Shown piece by piece: positions 35,111 through 45,870 of a DNA stretch of 64,000 nt. A program made the translations under genes and the position numbers. A model generated the notes under the pieces. It worked only from the letters and a program-made list of their open reading frames with translations. It had not been told where the DNA came from and made no database searches. Source of the stretch: Macrotrachela quadricornifera. Lineage: Eukaryota; Rotifera; Eurotatoria; Philodinida; Philodinidae. Every line of letters starts with the position of its first letter. Position 1 is the first letter of the stretch. The stretch spans positions 2,105,512 to 2,169,511 of the forward strand of contig JAJEKB010021308.1 of assembly GCA_022393335.1 (NCBI GenBank), in the 5' to 3' direction.

Positions 35111-37945
35111 TCAGTTCCTACGAATATTTTTGTAGTTATTATTGCGTTTCAGTCCACTGATGAAGCTAGGCCGCCATTCAGTTATACCTGTGCCGGCATG
35201 ATTATTAGCTACTTCGGTGGTCACGGGTAGCCGGGATGCAAAGTATAGATTGTTGCTATATATTTTTGATAAGCAGTACACTTGCTCCACGATATTTTCG
35301 AATGGCATATTGCCATGTTTTCGTTGGATGATGATATAATTGTTGAGTTCACCTACGCTAATCGGTTAATCATTGGTGATGAGAATAGCATAGTTTTTAC
35401 TGGGTACGATCCACGCACTACCGGATGGTCTATTGTGCCATGTACTATTGAGATATTCAGTGACATATGGATGACCGCTTTTGATGATCTGTATGATCTC
35501 GATATCCTGTATACCGAATACCTGTTTGACAGACTGTAGGATGATTTGCACATCATCGACATGTACCTTGCCATCTCGATGAAAGATAAGTTTTTTAGGC
35601 ATCTTCCGATTTATTTTCGATATGGTATTTTTTTTTTGATTCAATATATTTATCGTTGCGAAAGGAGAAAGCGCTTCGTTGAGTGGTAATGGAGATACAC
35701 TTTTTGATATTATAATTGTACCAGCGTTATCGATACGTGACATCACTAATTGAGTATAACTTTCCGCAGCAACCTTGTGATCATACCGATGCCCCATGCC
35801 TATACCGATGAAGTAGGTGTTTTTATCACTTGTTTTTTCATTTTCAAAGAATTTATTTTCGCCCACTCTTCAGATGTAAAGTTTGTGTGGGTAATGAAGA
35901 CAATCATATCATTGTGATGCAATTCTGAGACTGTTTTGAGGCATATTATAGTGTCATATAGATCCGTCGATTGGATCACTGGTAGCCATTGTAAATTGCC
36001 ATGTTTGTTGAATGTATTATCACACAGATTTTTGTACCGATCCCATATGGCTTTGTGATCTCCGATGAGTATTGGTTGACAGTATTTGTTTCTCACAGGA
36101 AGGTATATCCCATTACAATAGGATTGAGATAATTTATTTGATTTTACGTTTTGGCCTATGATCAGGTTTTTTTCTGTTGAATAGGTATAGATTGACGTGT
36201 AAGAAAGGTTTATTATATAGTTTTACACCATTGCCCATATCTAATTTCCACAGCGGGTCGACCAGAAGAGAGATCGAAGATTTTGCACAATTTTTTTGAT
36301 ATCGTTTGACATTCATCATATAGTATTCAAAGCAGTTCGCTCCGACATAAAAGTCAAATGTGGCGATGGTGTTTTCGTGTTTTTCTAAAAAAACCTTTGC
36401 TACTTTCAATGGTTGAGAGTCGTTGATATTTATGGTACGTTTATTTGATTTATTGATTCCTCCTGACAAGTAGAGTTTTATGGATGGATCATCATTTTTA
36501 TGCCAGGTATAATGGATTTTTTTGAGTGTCGGTAGTATATGTATGTGCTCTATATGGGTCATCGATTGCAAGGAGAATTGTACTAAGAATGCCCCATCTG
36601 ACCATGCTTTCATATCGTACACAAATCCTTTTGTATATATGATGTCACGTTGTGATGTTTGAGTTCAGACGTATAAGTGGTTTAGTTTTTTATATCTTTT
36701 TTTAAGGTCGTCGTCTTGCACTAATATCCATTTCAAATTAAAAGGCAGGTGGCCATTTTTTGAATAACTCAAGAACTGAAGGTGATAGAGACCTAATTCT
36801 TTTTTTCGTTGGAATGAGGGAACTCAGACGCATCGATCTGTATAAAACCGGATTGGTCAACGTATTGAGCAATCAGATAAAATTTCACTTGCTAGTTTTC
36901 CAACGACTATTTGGACCCGTACTACGTAGACTTACGGCTGATGAAATATCCATTCGATAGACCATCTTTTTCTCTATCGAATGTGATGTCGTTGAGATCT
37001 CTGTCACTTTCTAATCAGGAGATATCGCGAGTTCAAAATGGCTGGGAAGTTCGACAAATTAGCCAAAAGTCAATCTGAAATCGATGAAAACCGGGTAATC
37101 AATCACGCTGAGTCGGTTGATGATGTTTGCTTTTGATTTCGAATCGATTCAGAGTCATTTCGACGAACTTTTCAAAAACGTGTAATTCTGAACTATGGGA
37201 TGCCGTGATGGAAAACTTCATCGTCTCGTCAAAATGACTCTGAATCGATTCGAAACCAAAAGCAAACATCATCAACCGACTCAGCGTGATTGATTACCCG
37301 GTTTTCATCGATTTCCGATTGACTTTTGGCTAATTTGCCGAATTTCCCAGCCATTTTGAACTCGCGGTATCTCTTGATTAGAAAGTGACAGAGATCTCAA
37401 CGACATCACATTCGATAGAGAAAAAGATGGTCTTTCGAATGGATATTTCATCAGCCGTAAGTCTGCGTAGTACGGGTCCAAATAGTCGTTGGAAAACTAG
37501 CAAGTGAAATTTTACCTGATTGTTCAATACGTTGACCAATCCGGTTTTATACAGATCGATGCGTCTGAGTTCCCTCGTTCCAACGAAAAAAGAATTAGAT
37601 CTCTATCATCTTTAGTTCTTGAGTTATTCAAAAAATGGCCACCCGTCTTTTAATTTGAAATGGATATTAGTATATTGATAATTCTACTTAACAATATGGT
37701 ATCAAATGGCCGGCGATATTCACATTTCCTAATAAATATATACTGGTGATCACTTGAGCGCATTGGTTTGAATGATTCAAATCCTTCACTAATAAATCGT
37801 AAAAAACCATTTTGTTTTTCATGTTCAAGCCACTGGTTAAATTTCGCTTTCGCCTCTTGATTCCTTATCAAGTAGTTATCATATTTATATTGATACAAGG
37901 TGATAATATCTAACTTTCCATATTTAGGGGGAGTCAAGAGAAGCA
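35111..37945 (-). pseudogene. Argonaute-family protein (probably prokaryotic long-pAgo type), disrupted
   Basis: Minus-strand pieces together encode about 620 aa. The PIWI domain is recognised by YFIGIGMGHRYDHKV, PKKLIFHRDGKVHVDD (second catalytic Asp context, R-D-G), IEIIQIIKSGHPYV, and a C-terminus with YCLSKIYSNN then SRLPVTTEVANNHAG, the standard Argonaute ending. A MID-like stretch lies around 35800-36130, and N-terminal material runs to 37945. No introns are seen, and the C-terminus looks more like prokaryotic than animal Argonautes. Where the first catalytic Asp is expected (G-x-D) the sequence has glycine, so slicing may be lost. Breaks: TAA at 35366-35368, a frame change near 35820-35840, another at a T7 run (36167-36173), TGA at 36665-36667, and the 952-bp palindrome at 36720-37671. 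Removing the palindrome keeps the frame open. The 5' end stops against the hammerhead. Confidence 0.7.
36720..37671. mobile_element. 952-bp foldback element (near-perfect palindrome) inserted in the Argonaute gene
   Basis: The left half from ACTAATATCCATTTCAAATT (36720) is repeated inverted to AATTTGAAATGGATATTAGT (37671). The arms are about 440 bp, with few mismatches, around a central spacer near 37165-37235. Short frames inside are by-products of the inverted repeat. Excising it rejoins an open Argonaute frame, which shows that it is an insertion. No target duplication longer than a couple of bases is visible, and no transposase is present. Confidence 0.75.
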
Positions 37946-37994
37946 CACCGTTATCGCGATTTCATCCTTGCTTAAGGGAATCATCAGACGGCTT
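37945..37994 (-). ncRNA. Hammerhead ribozyme, minus strand
   Basis: Read on the minus strand: stem I AGCCGT (37988-37993), core CTGATGA (37981-37987), a stem II region ending GGAT, core GAAA (37960-37963), the palindromic stem III ATCGCGAT, cleavage triplet ATA, and stem I return ACGG (37948-37951). Relative to the plus-strand copy, stem I has a compensating A-T to G-C exchange. Cleavage would fall between 37952 and 37951, only a few bases from the first Argonaute codons. Confidence 0.85.
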
Positions 37995-38033
37995 TGAATT
38001 GAGCTAAGTATCTGTTCGGATGATCATAAGATC

Positions 38034-38057
38034 ACTTGAGGGAGGGTGAGGGTGAGT
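38034..38057. repeat. Interstitial telomere-like repeat, (TGAGGG)n
   Basis: TTGAGGGAGGGTGAGGGTGAG on the plus strand, 40-60 bases upstream (in minus-strand terms) of the second hammerhead. The G-rich strand points right here, opposite to the tracts at 30.0 and 30.8 kb. Confidence 0.65.
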
Positions 38058-38074
38058 TTCAAAAGTAAAGAATT

Positions 38075-38125
38075 CCAGAGCGTACTTACGACGCGTTTCA
38101 TTCTTGCTCAAGGAGCTCCGGAGTT
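38075..38125 (-). other. Decayed hammerhead copy
   Basis: About 135 bases from the intact minus-strand hammerhead, GAGCAAGAATGAAACGCGTCG parallels AAGCAAGGATGAAATCGCG of the intact copy. The CTGATGA core has become CTCCGGA. It indicates at least two tandem terminal units, as on the plus-strand element. Confidence 0.5.
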
Positions 38126-38369
38126 GTTTCGAGGGTCTGCACTGTAAAAAAAACGGTAGAATAATCAATCGTTGCACAGTAGAAACCGCATCAAAAACCC
38201 TTTCAAGGGTATATGTTCTGGGCATCTATCCTTGAAGGGATTATGAACCAAACGGCTTATGGCGATAAAGGTATATGAAAACATAAGGGGTATATAACGC
38301 GGATTCAAGGGTTTATTACTCAACGTTTTCATCAAAAAGGCTTGTTAATCTCCTTTTAACTGAAGATTA

Positions 38370-39000
38370 TTCTACGGTAATGATAAAAGGGGGTTATTAT
38401 TGTAGGTTTATGGGTAGATTATTCCACGCTTTCAAGCAAAGAGCTGATTATTCTACTTTTAGGAGTAGATTGTTGCACGATTGCAATAAAATGATTTATT
38501 ATTCGACATTCACGATAGATTGTTCTAAGCTCTCAACCAAACGATTGATTATTCTACTTCTAAACGTAGACTGTTCTACGATTGCAATAAAAGGGTATAT
38601 TACTCTACGTTTAAGGGTAGATTGCGCCACATTCTTAATAAAAGGGTTTATTACTCTACTTATGAGAGTAGATTCTTGTACGCTATTAATAAAAGGATTT
38701 GTTATTAAACGCTTAGGGGTAGATTACCATATGTTGGAGGGTAGATTGTTCCACGCTCTTGGTAAAAAGATTTATTATTCTAGTTATGGAGATAGACTAT
38801 TCTTCGATCATAAAAAAAGGGTTTATCATTAAGGACTTAATGGTAGATTATTATACATTAATCTCACCATGGTTTGTTATTGTACGATTGAGGGTAATTT
38901 GTTCCATGCTAATGTCAAAACGATGCGTCATTCTATGGTACTACAGAAAGTTTTTCATTCTTCGAGCAAATATATAGTATTCTACTTCCAAACTAAAAGG
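38370..39000. repeat. ~60-bp degenerate tandem array
   Basis: Units of the form GGTAGATTGTTCCACG-(AT-rich)-AAAGGGTTTATTATTCTAC recur about ten times with substitutions. The plus-strand frames open across it (38380-38977) are repeat translations, not genes. Confidence 0.65.
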
Positions 39001-41249
39001 TGTGAATAGGCAATCAGTAAATGATTCATTGCGCTTCGATAAACTGGAATAGTTTAAGGTATCCCTTACTCCAGAAAAGTCAATTTTTGTCTGAATGTTT
39101 GAAATTGAGATAAATGGATGAGAAAATGGCCCATCTACGAATAATTCAGGAACAACATTGGTTTTTCTTCGGCACCTCCGTTTTGCTCAACATTTTTGAT
39201 GATTTTTGTTAACCTCTTCTTGAAAAATATGCTTATTTTGAAAAAAATGAAAACGATTTCTCGTTTTTAACCAATTTATGCTTTTTTGATCACGCATTTA
39301 AAATTTTTCTGGTTTCAAAGAGCTCGTCAAGATGGAGCATGATGAGGCCCATTTTTTAAAGTTATGCTTCGTTTTTATAACATCTATAGAGATTTATATA
39401 ATTCAACACCCTTTTTTAGAGAGTTTTTTAAGTCATGGAACTTGTGACCCCCCTTTTCTACTTAAGAAATAAGTATTTGAAAAAACGAACTTTGTCATGC
39501 CCTGCATCCTGAGATGCTCTTTCAAACAAAAACAAATTTAAACATATCAAAACAAACGAAAACGTCGTGCTTAACACATCATTCTTGATTCATTTTCATG
39601 CAAAACTTTTCCTTCAATTTTTCTTCAAATGTATGAAATCTATAGATTTCTTAAAAATTCTTTTATATACAAAATACTTTTTGGTCATTCTATGTAATTT
39701 TTCATGATTTCAATAAAAGTTAATGGAGTACATAAAATCATGAAGCAACATGCATTTTTCTTAAATAAAAATAAGAAATATCTAGCTTTGAAAATTTTTA
39801 ACATGGATCTCGTCTTAATATTGTCCATAGAGCGAAAACAAACTGAATCAAACCAAGCTCGAACTAATTTTCTAATCGATAGTTGAACATAGACTAATTT
39901 GAGATGAAAATGAATGAGTGAACTATTATTAATGAAAAAAATATGATGCCATCGACAAAAACAAAACCAATTTTTATTGATTATTGCACATGCTTAATTT
40001 AATCTCCATTTATAGCATTGTCTTTTCCTCTTTACAACAATCGAATACTTCAATGTGGGAGAATTATTTCTTTACTTTTTTGCATTAAATTTTTCCAATT
40101 TTTCTGAAGTGTAGTAAAAAATCGTGAATAATGCTGTAAAATCGATACCAACATTAAAAACTACTCGTTCTGATGTACTAATATAAAACATTTTTTTAGT
40201 TCGAAATATATAAATAATGATTAATTCAAATAAGTATCAATTTCAATATGACAGCTCATACTGTTTGAAAAAACAACTATTGATGTATAGTGTACTCTTG
40301 ATTAGTTGAAAGTATTGCTACAGGAATTGAATCGAATGGAACTCGATCAAGAAAATTTCGATTCTATTCGCTCTCTGGTGTAGTCATATTAATCCATAAT
40401 TGACATTGTCTTATGATTAATTAAATGTTAAAGCTCATTAACCCTCTTCACTGAACCAAGTGTCCCATCGAATAAAACGAGCTCCTCGATCATTCTCATT
40501 TTTCAGAGCAAAAACCTGACCAACACATCCTATAATGTGTAAAGCAGTCAGAATAGCTTCATCGCAGAAACATTCGACCGTATCCAAATTTCGTCTATGA
40601 AAACAGAAACAAATACATATCACATCCATTGAGAACTATTCATTTCCTCAGTTTGATAACGGTTCATAAGAAGTTCTTCTCAATGCGGTATCATTCCACC
40701 AATTTTAATTCAGTCATATTCTGAATAATCAGCTTTTTCCCTAATCATACAGGAAACCTCCGTAACAGTAGCATCACTTTCAAACATTCATCATCGTAAT
40801 TTCGCCCATCTCTCGGCCAATAACGTGTTTCACGTTACAAAAGCAAATGATTACTAATTATCTCAGTACGTTTTCTTATGTTTTCCTTCTTCCACTTCTG
40901 AAATAATTCATACATCTTTTCTGAAAACACCATACCAAGCTATTCTATGTCCTATTTTGAAAAATTCCATGATCTTTAAGCAATAACTGAAAATATTATT
41001 GTTCAATTCTTCAAATTTTTCGTGTTTTCATTTCTACAATGGACAACAGAATGTTGATCAATGGCTGAATCCATCTTTTTCATGTTCTTGACTTTTTTGG
41101 TCTATCCCTCTTCGACATTATTAATTACATGTTGAATAATCAAAAGCAATGACACATCTACTCCCATAATTCTTCTCCCTTTTATTTTATCCAAAATCAT
41201 AATTACAGCCTCCGAGAATAAAAGCAACTATCAATTTTTTACTTCATTA

Positions 41250-43900
41250 TTTTATTCGTCTTTTTTCTTTTTAAAATATTTAGATCAAATTTGAGGCATA
41301 CGTAAAACTATCCTTTACCAATTCTTTCATTTTTTTCCATTCTTTGCTTTTCAAAATCATGAATTTCATCTTGAGCAATAGATGAAGCTATCCATTTTTA
41401 GCTCTTTGATTTCTTTGTTTTTTTCTTTTTCGAAGTTTTCAATTTATTTCTTAGTACGATAAGCTATCCTTTTTCAATTCTTTCATTGATTTCATCTTAT
41501 TCTTTTCGAAAATATCAACTTCATCTTGAAGAATAGCGAGAATTATTCATCATCAGTTTTCTTTATTTCATTCGTCGTTTGCGATTAAAAATCATAAGCT
41601 TCATCTTGAGGAATAAGGGAAAATATTTGACTCGGTTAGCTTATTTCCTTCCTTTTTTTAAATTTCGAAATAGTGAGATAAGAGTTGAGGAATACTTGAA
41701 ACTATCATTTTACAATTTTCTCGTTTCTTTCGTTCTTTTCTTTTTTAAAATCATCTACTTGATGTTGAGGAGTAATGGAAACTATCAATTCTAAATTATT
41801 TTTTGTCTTGTACGTTTCTTTTTCAAATCATCTGATGTGAGTTTGGTAATAGCTGAAACTATCCTTTTCTAAATTCTTTAATTTATTTGACCATTTTTTG
41901 TTTCGAGATTATTGACCATGTTTGAAGCAATATATGCCACTATTTTTTCAATATCGTTCTTTTGCTTTTTTCTTTTCTAAATAATCGAAAAAGGCTTAAA
42001 TCAGTGATAGACAAAAATATCTTCAATTCTTGATCGATTTCAATTTTTCTTTTCGAAATCATCGATGTACTTCTTAGCAAAAAGAGAAACTACCTTTTTT
42101 GAATTACTTGATTTGCTACATTCTTTTTCTTTTCGGACGTATCAAATTTGTGTTCAAAAAAAAAGTTTTCTTTATTTCTAATTTTTTAAAATGTCTTTAG
42201 CGTTTTCTTTTCGAAATTATCAGATGAAAGTTGAGCTATAGGTGAATCTATCCTTTTCTAATTTCTTGATTCCTTTCGACCTTTTCTTGTGGCAAATATC
42301 AATTGGTCTTGTGAAAAGCGAAGAACTATTTATTTTTAGTTTCTTTGTTTCTTTCGTTTTTTTCTACTTAGAATCAACAGATTAGAGCTGAATAATAAGT
42401 GTAACTATCTATCTTTAATTGCTTGATCTTTCTGATTTTATTTTTATTTTCAAAATTATCAACTTCCTTTTGAAAAGAAAGAGAAACTTTCTTTTTCAGT
42501 TCTTTAACTTTTCTTCTTTTGCTGTTTGCTATCATCAATTTCGTCTTGCAGAACAAGGAGAACTATCCCTCTTAAGTATCTTTATATCTTTTCTTTTTCT
42601 TCTATTCAAAATGATTAAATGAGAGTTGACTATTAAGTGAAGCTGTCTCTTTTTAATTCGCTCATTCCTTTTATATTTCTTATTTTCTAAATCATGAAAT
42701 TAGTCTTTAATAATAAGCAAGACTGCCCATTCGAAATTCTTTCATTTCTTGTCTCTTTTCTCGTTGACTAACTATTAATAGATTTTACAGGGTACAAAAA
42801 ACTATCTTTCGAATGCCATAATTTCCTTCGTTCGTCTTTCTTTGGAAAGCATTAGTTGAATATTGTACAATGCGTAAATCGACGTTCTTGACTTTTGCGA
42901 TTTCTTTGATCTCTCTGTTTTTCTGATCGATCAGATGCATGTGAGACCTTTGTGTCTACATCATCTGCAGTCATACAACTGTTTCTATCTTTCTTCTTGT
43001 TAAAATCATAGAAAAGATCTTGTGCAACAAGTTTAACTATTCTATTCGTTTTGTAGCTTATTTCGATTTTCTACTCTTTTCAATCATAGGTGAATTGTTC
43101 AGTATTGAAGTTAAAATCGATCTACTTTTAACTTTTCGGTTATAACCAATCAACTTTTCAAAAAAGCAGTTTCAACTCGAGTTACAACTGGCTCACTTTT
43201 CTATTCGAGTTACAGCTGTTCAGGTATAATAATCAAATTTTTTAAAAATTATTTTTAACTGCAACACTGAATCATTCAAAATGAGGCAAACTAGTATTTT
43301 CCGTTCGATCCTTAGTTTCTCCTCTTTCATTCTAACTTATTAATTGAGCTGAGGCAAATAAATTGAGTTATGTTTTTTTCTCGAGACTTATGTCTTTTCG
43401 ATGTTTGTCTTTTCTAAATCGTCAGATGAGTCTTGATTAAGCAGCAAAATACACTTCTTTGTTCCTTTTCTACATTGCGCCGCTTTTCTTTTCAAGATCA
43501 GTCGACAAGAAACTATTTTTTCTCCAATGAATGAAATCATGTTTTCGATTCTTATATTCTCCTAAACTTTATCTTTTTGATTTTACGACTTGAGTGTTCG
43601 ACCATCAATCATATATTCTTCTTCATTTGTATAGTTTTCTTCATCTGTTTTCTTTTCTTGATGATCAAATGACATCTAAAGATGCGATGACGTTGCATCC
43701 CATCAGGTTAGAATTTCTTCCGTGTTTTTATTCTCTGCGTTCAAAACCAAGTGTTGAGGAGTTAGTGCAACTATAGTTTTCGATTCTAGAACTTCTATCC
43801 AACTTTTTTCTACATTAAGAATTTAGTCTTAAGCGAGGAGTAAATCTTTTTTCTTTCAGTTTAAAATTTCTCCCATAATTTTTGATTCTCAACGCTGTAA
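41250..43900. repeat. ~78-bp degenerate tandem array, over 30 units
   Basis: A unit with a GAAACTATCCTTTT-like start, a TTCTTTGATTTCTTTC middle, and TTTTCGAAATCATCAA followed by CTT-TTGAGGAATAG recurs at about 75-80-base spacing for 2.6 kb (for example near 41310, 41388 and 41463), with heavy divergence towards 43.9 kb. It is pyrimidine-rich on the plus strand. Open frames within are chance. Confidence 0.6.
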
Positions 43901-44430
43901 TTCTTATAAACGAGTGCAATGAAAACACTTCGTGAGATGACGGTTATTATCCTATATCAAATTTCAAAGAATTAAGTTATGTGCTTCGAAAATACGCCTC
44001 ATCATAGTTTTCTTTCTTCTGCGCTTCTCTTATAATCTTGTACGTTTCTTAAACTTATACGACCGTATTGTTTTGCACTCCTTCCTACTTCTGTCTCTTC
44101 ATTCACATACTAGATCTATACACTTTGTGTCAAATGCTTTCGTCCTTGCTAGTATTGTAAGTGTTTCTACTGTGTTTTCTCAATTGTGAATCTTGAGTTT
44201 TGATCAGATAATACCTTTGATTGCACGCTTTTATGATCATGAACGGTTTCATAGACTGATTAGTATGTTCTCGCTACACTTTTGCAAACTCTTTCCAAAG
44301 CTAGAAATCTGATCTTTCTTGTATTTCTATTGTCCCGAATCGTAATCGAGCATAAGGTCGCAACTGTCCTTTTCTATCCATCTTTTCGAAGCCCTCTTGA
44401 GGTCTAGTAATGAGACTCTACCCATCTACT

Positions 44431-45200
44431 TAGGGCATACCAAAAGTAGTGATACCGATCCTGTAATATTTTCCAGAAGGCTTTAAAAAATTCTTTCTCG
44501 AAATATTCCGACAGTTTAAGTCGTTCCCTATAATTCTATGACATTTCACATATCTTCAAACGATATTATAATATTGAAAACAGAGCAGAAATAGTGAAGA
44601 GTGCACAAAAAACATTTTTTCAAGCAACTTTATCAAGTTTTTATCAAAGTGTACGAAATACAAAGATTATTATTTTCACATGGTTCGATAGTGCTCGTTG
44701 ACCTTTACAAAATTGTCTATATTAAAAATCTTTTTGCAATTAAATTCATTGAAAACAATGTGAGGAGTATACAAAAAAATCATATTTTTTACAGTTTTCT
44801 ATGGAGAAAGAATTCGTCATTTACTTGTAAGAAAGCTGTAGAAAATGCGGGCTTTTTATACATTCCTTATGTAGTGTTCCATGAATTTTATCGCGAAAAG
44901 ATTTTTAATATAGATAGTTTTGTAAAGGTCAATGAGTACTATCGAACGATGTGAAAGTAACTATTTTTGCATTTCGTGCACTTTGATAAAAACTTGGTAA
45001 AGTTACTTGAGAAAGTATTTTTTGTGCACTCCTCACTATTTTTGCTCTGTTCTCAATACTATAATGTCGTTTGAAGATTTATGAGATATGAGAGAATTAT
45101 AGAGAACGGCTTAGACTGTCAGAATATTTAGAGAAAAAATTTCTTAAAGCCTGCTGGAAAATATTCCAGGGTCGGTACCACTACTTTTAATATGCCCCAA
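44431..45200. repeat. 770-bp palindrome (foldback repeat)
   Basis: TAGGGCATACCAAAAGTAGT at 44431 is mirrored by ACTACTTTTAATATGCCCC near 45180-45198. The match continues inwards to within a few tens of bases of about 44820, so nearly the whole segment could form one hairpin. The 117-codon frame inside (44601-44954) spans both arms and is not a credible gene. Confidence 0.7.
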
Positions 45201-45229
45201 GTATTAACTATTTCAAAGAGCTTTTTGAG

Positions 45230-45440
45230 ATTTAGTAGTGAGATTCTGCTCATCAATCAACCTTTTCTAAAACCCTTTTGAGATTTAGTAGTGAGATTTT
45301 ATCCATGAATCAACCTTTTCTGAAACCCTTTTAAGATTTAGTAGTGAGATTCTACCCATCAATCAACCTTTTCTGAAACCCTTTTGAGATTTAGTAGTGA
45401 GATTCTATCCATCAGTCAACCTTTTCTGAAACCCTTGTAG
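45230..45440. repeat. ~59-bp tandem repeat, four copies
   Basis: CCTTTTCTGAAACCCTTTTG then AGATTTAGTAGTGAGATTCT and ACCCATCAATCAA repeats four times with few changes. An isolated diverged copy lies at about 44375-44430, just outside the palindrome's left arm, so the palindrome is inserted in this array. Confidence 0.65.
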
Positions 45441-45870
45441 GGATTCATGAGAATGATATACATGTTTATATATGTTTTCCAATACGGAATGTAGGGTTGA
45501 TTGACTTCAGAGAGTATAATAATGTACCCTTTATGAGTTTCTTCCCAGAGTATATGAATATCAAATACCCTTCTACGAAGGTTATTTGAAGATTTGGATA
45601 GATGGATATGTAGCTTTCATAAACGTTTTCGAGGGGTTTATGAAAGTGCAACGTATAACAATCCCTTTAAGGGTTTACGAGTGCCATAAACCGTTTCATC
45701 AACGGTTTTTGGTCAATGTTTAAAGTTCATGTACCCTTCGATATTCCGTTTTTATTGGGTTTATAGTAGAGTTTGTGATGACTTCATAAACGGGAAAAAA
45801 GGGTTTGTTATACGTTGCACTTTCATAAACGCTTTATAGGTTTATTACTCTGCGGTTTTTTTTACAGTGC

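Larger units (their letters stand above)
38140..45869. mobile_element. 7.7-kb element bounded by CACTGTAAAAAAAAC inverted ends
   Basis: The left end CACTGTAAAAAAAACGGTAG (38140 on) is matched inverted at 45869 (TGCGGTTTTTTTTACAGTG). The match continues into an ATAAT-rich segment, about 26 of 31 positions. Both subterminal zones repeat GGGTTTAT..AC-TTCATAAACC-type words. The interior is a 60-bp tandem array (38370-39000), non-coding AT-rich DNA (39000-41200), a degenerate array of about 78-bp units (41250-43900), a 770-bp palindrome and a 58-60-bp array (45230-45440). No transposase is present, and no target duplication beyond the symmetric G/C is clear, so two separate insertions sharing end sequences cannot be excluded. 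Confidence 0.5.

Noticed and set aside
35151..35190. CTGATGA at about 35157 as a hammerhead
   Set aside because: It is in the 3' coding part of Argonaute on the opposite strand, lacks GAAA and has no pairing flanks.
35282..35539. Plus-strand 85-codon frame inside the Argonaute region
   Set aside because: It is antisense to the recognised PIWI-domain coding strand and has no independent support.
38380..38977. Frames of 150 and 72 codons in the 60-bp array
   Set aside because: They are translations of a tandem repeat whose period is divisible by three, which keeps frames open by chance.
44601..44954. 117-codon plus-strand frame
   Set aside because: It lies across both arms of a palindrome, so its second half is the inverse of its first; not a credible gene.
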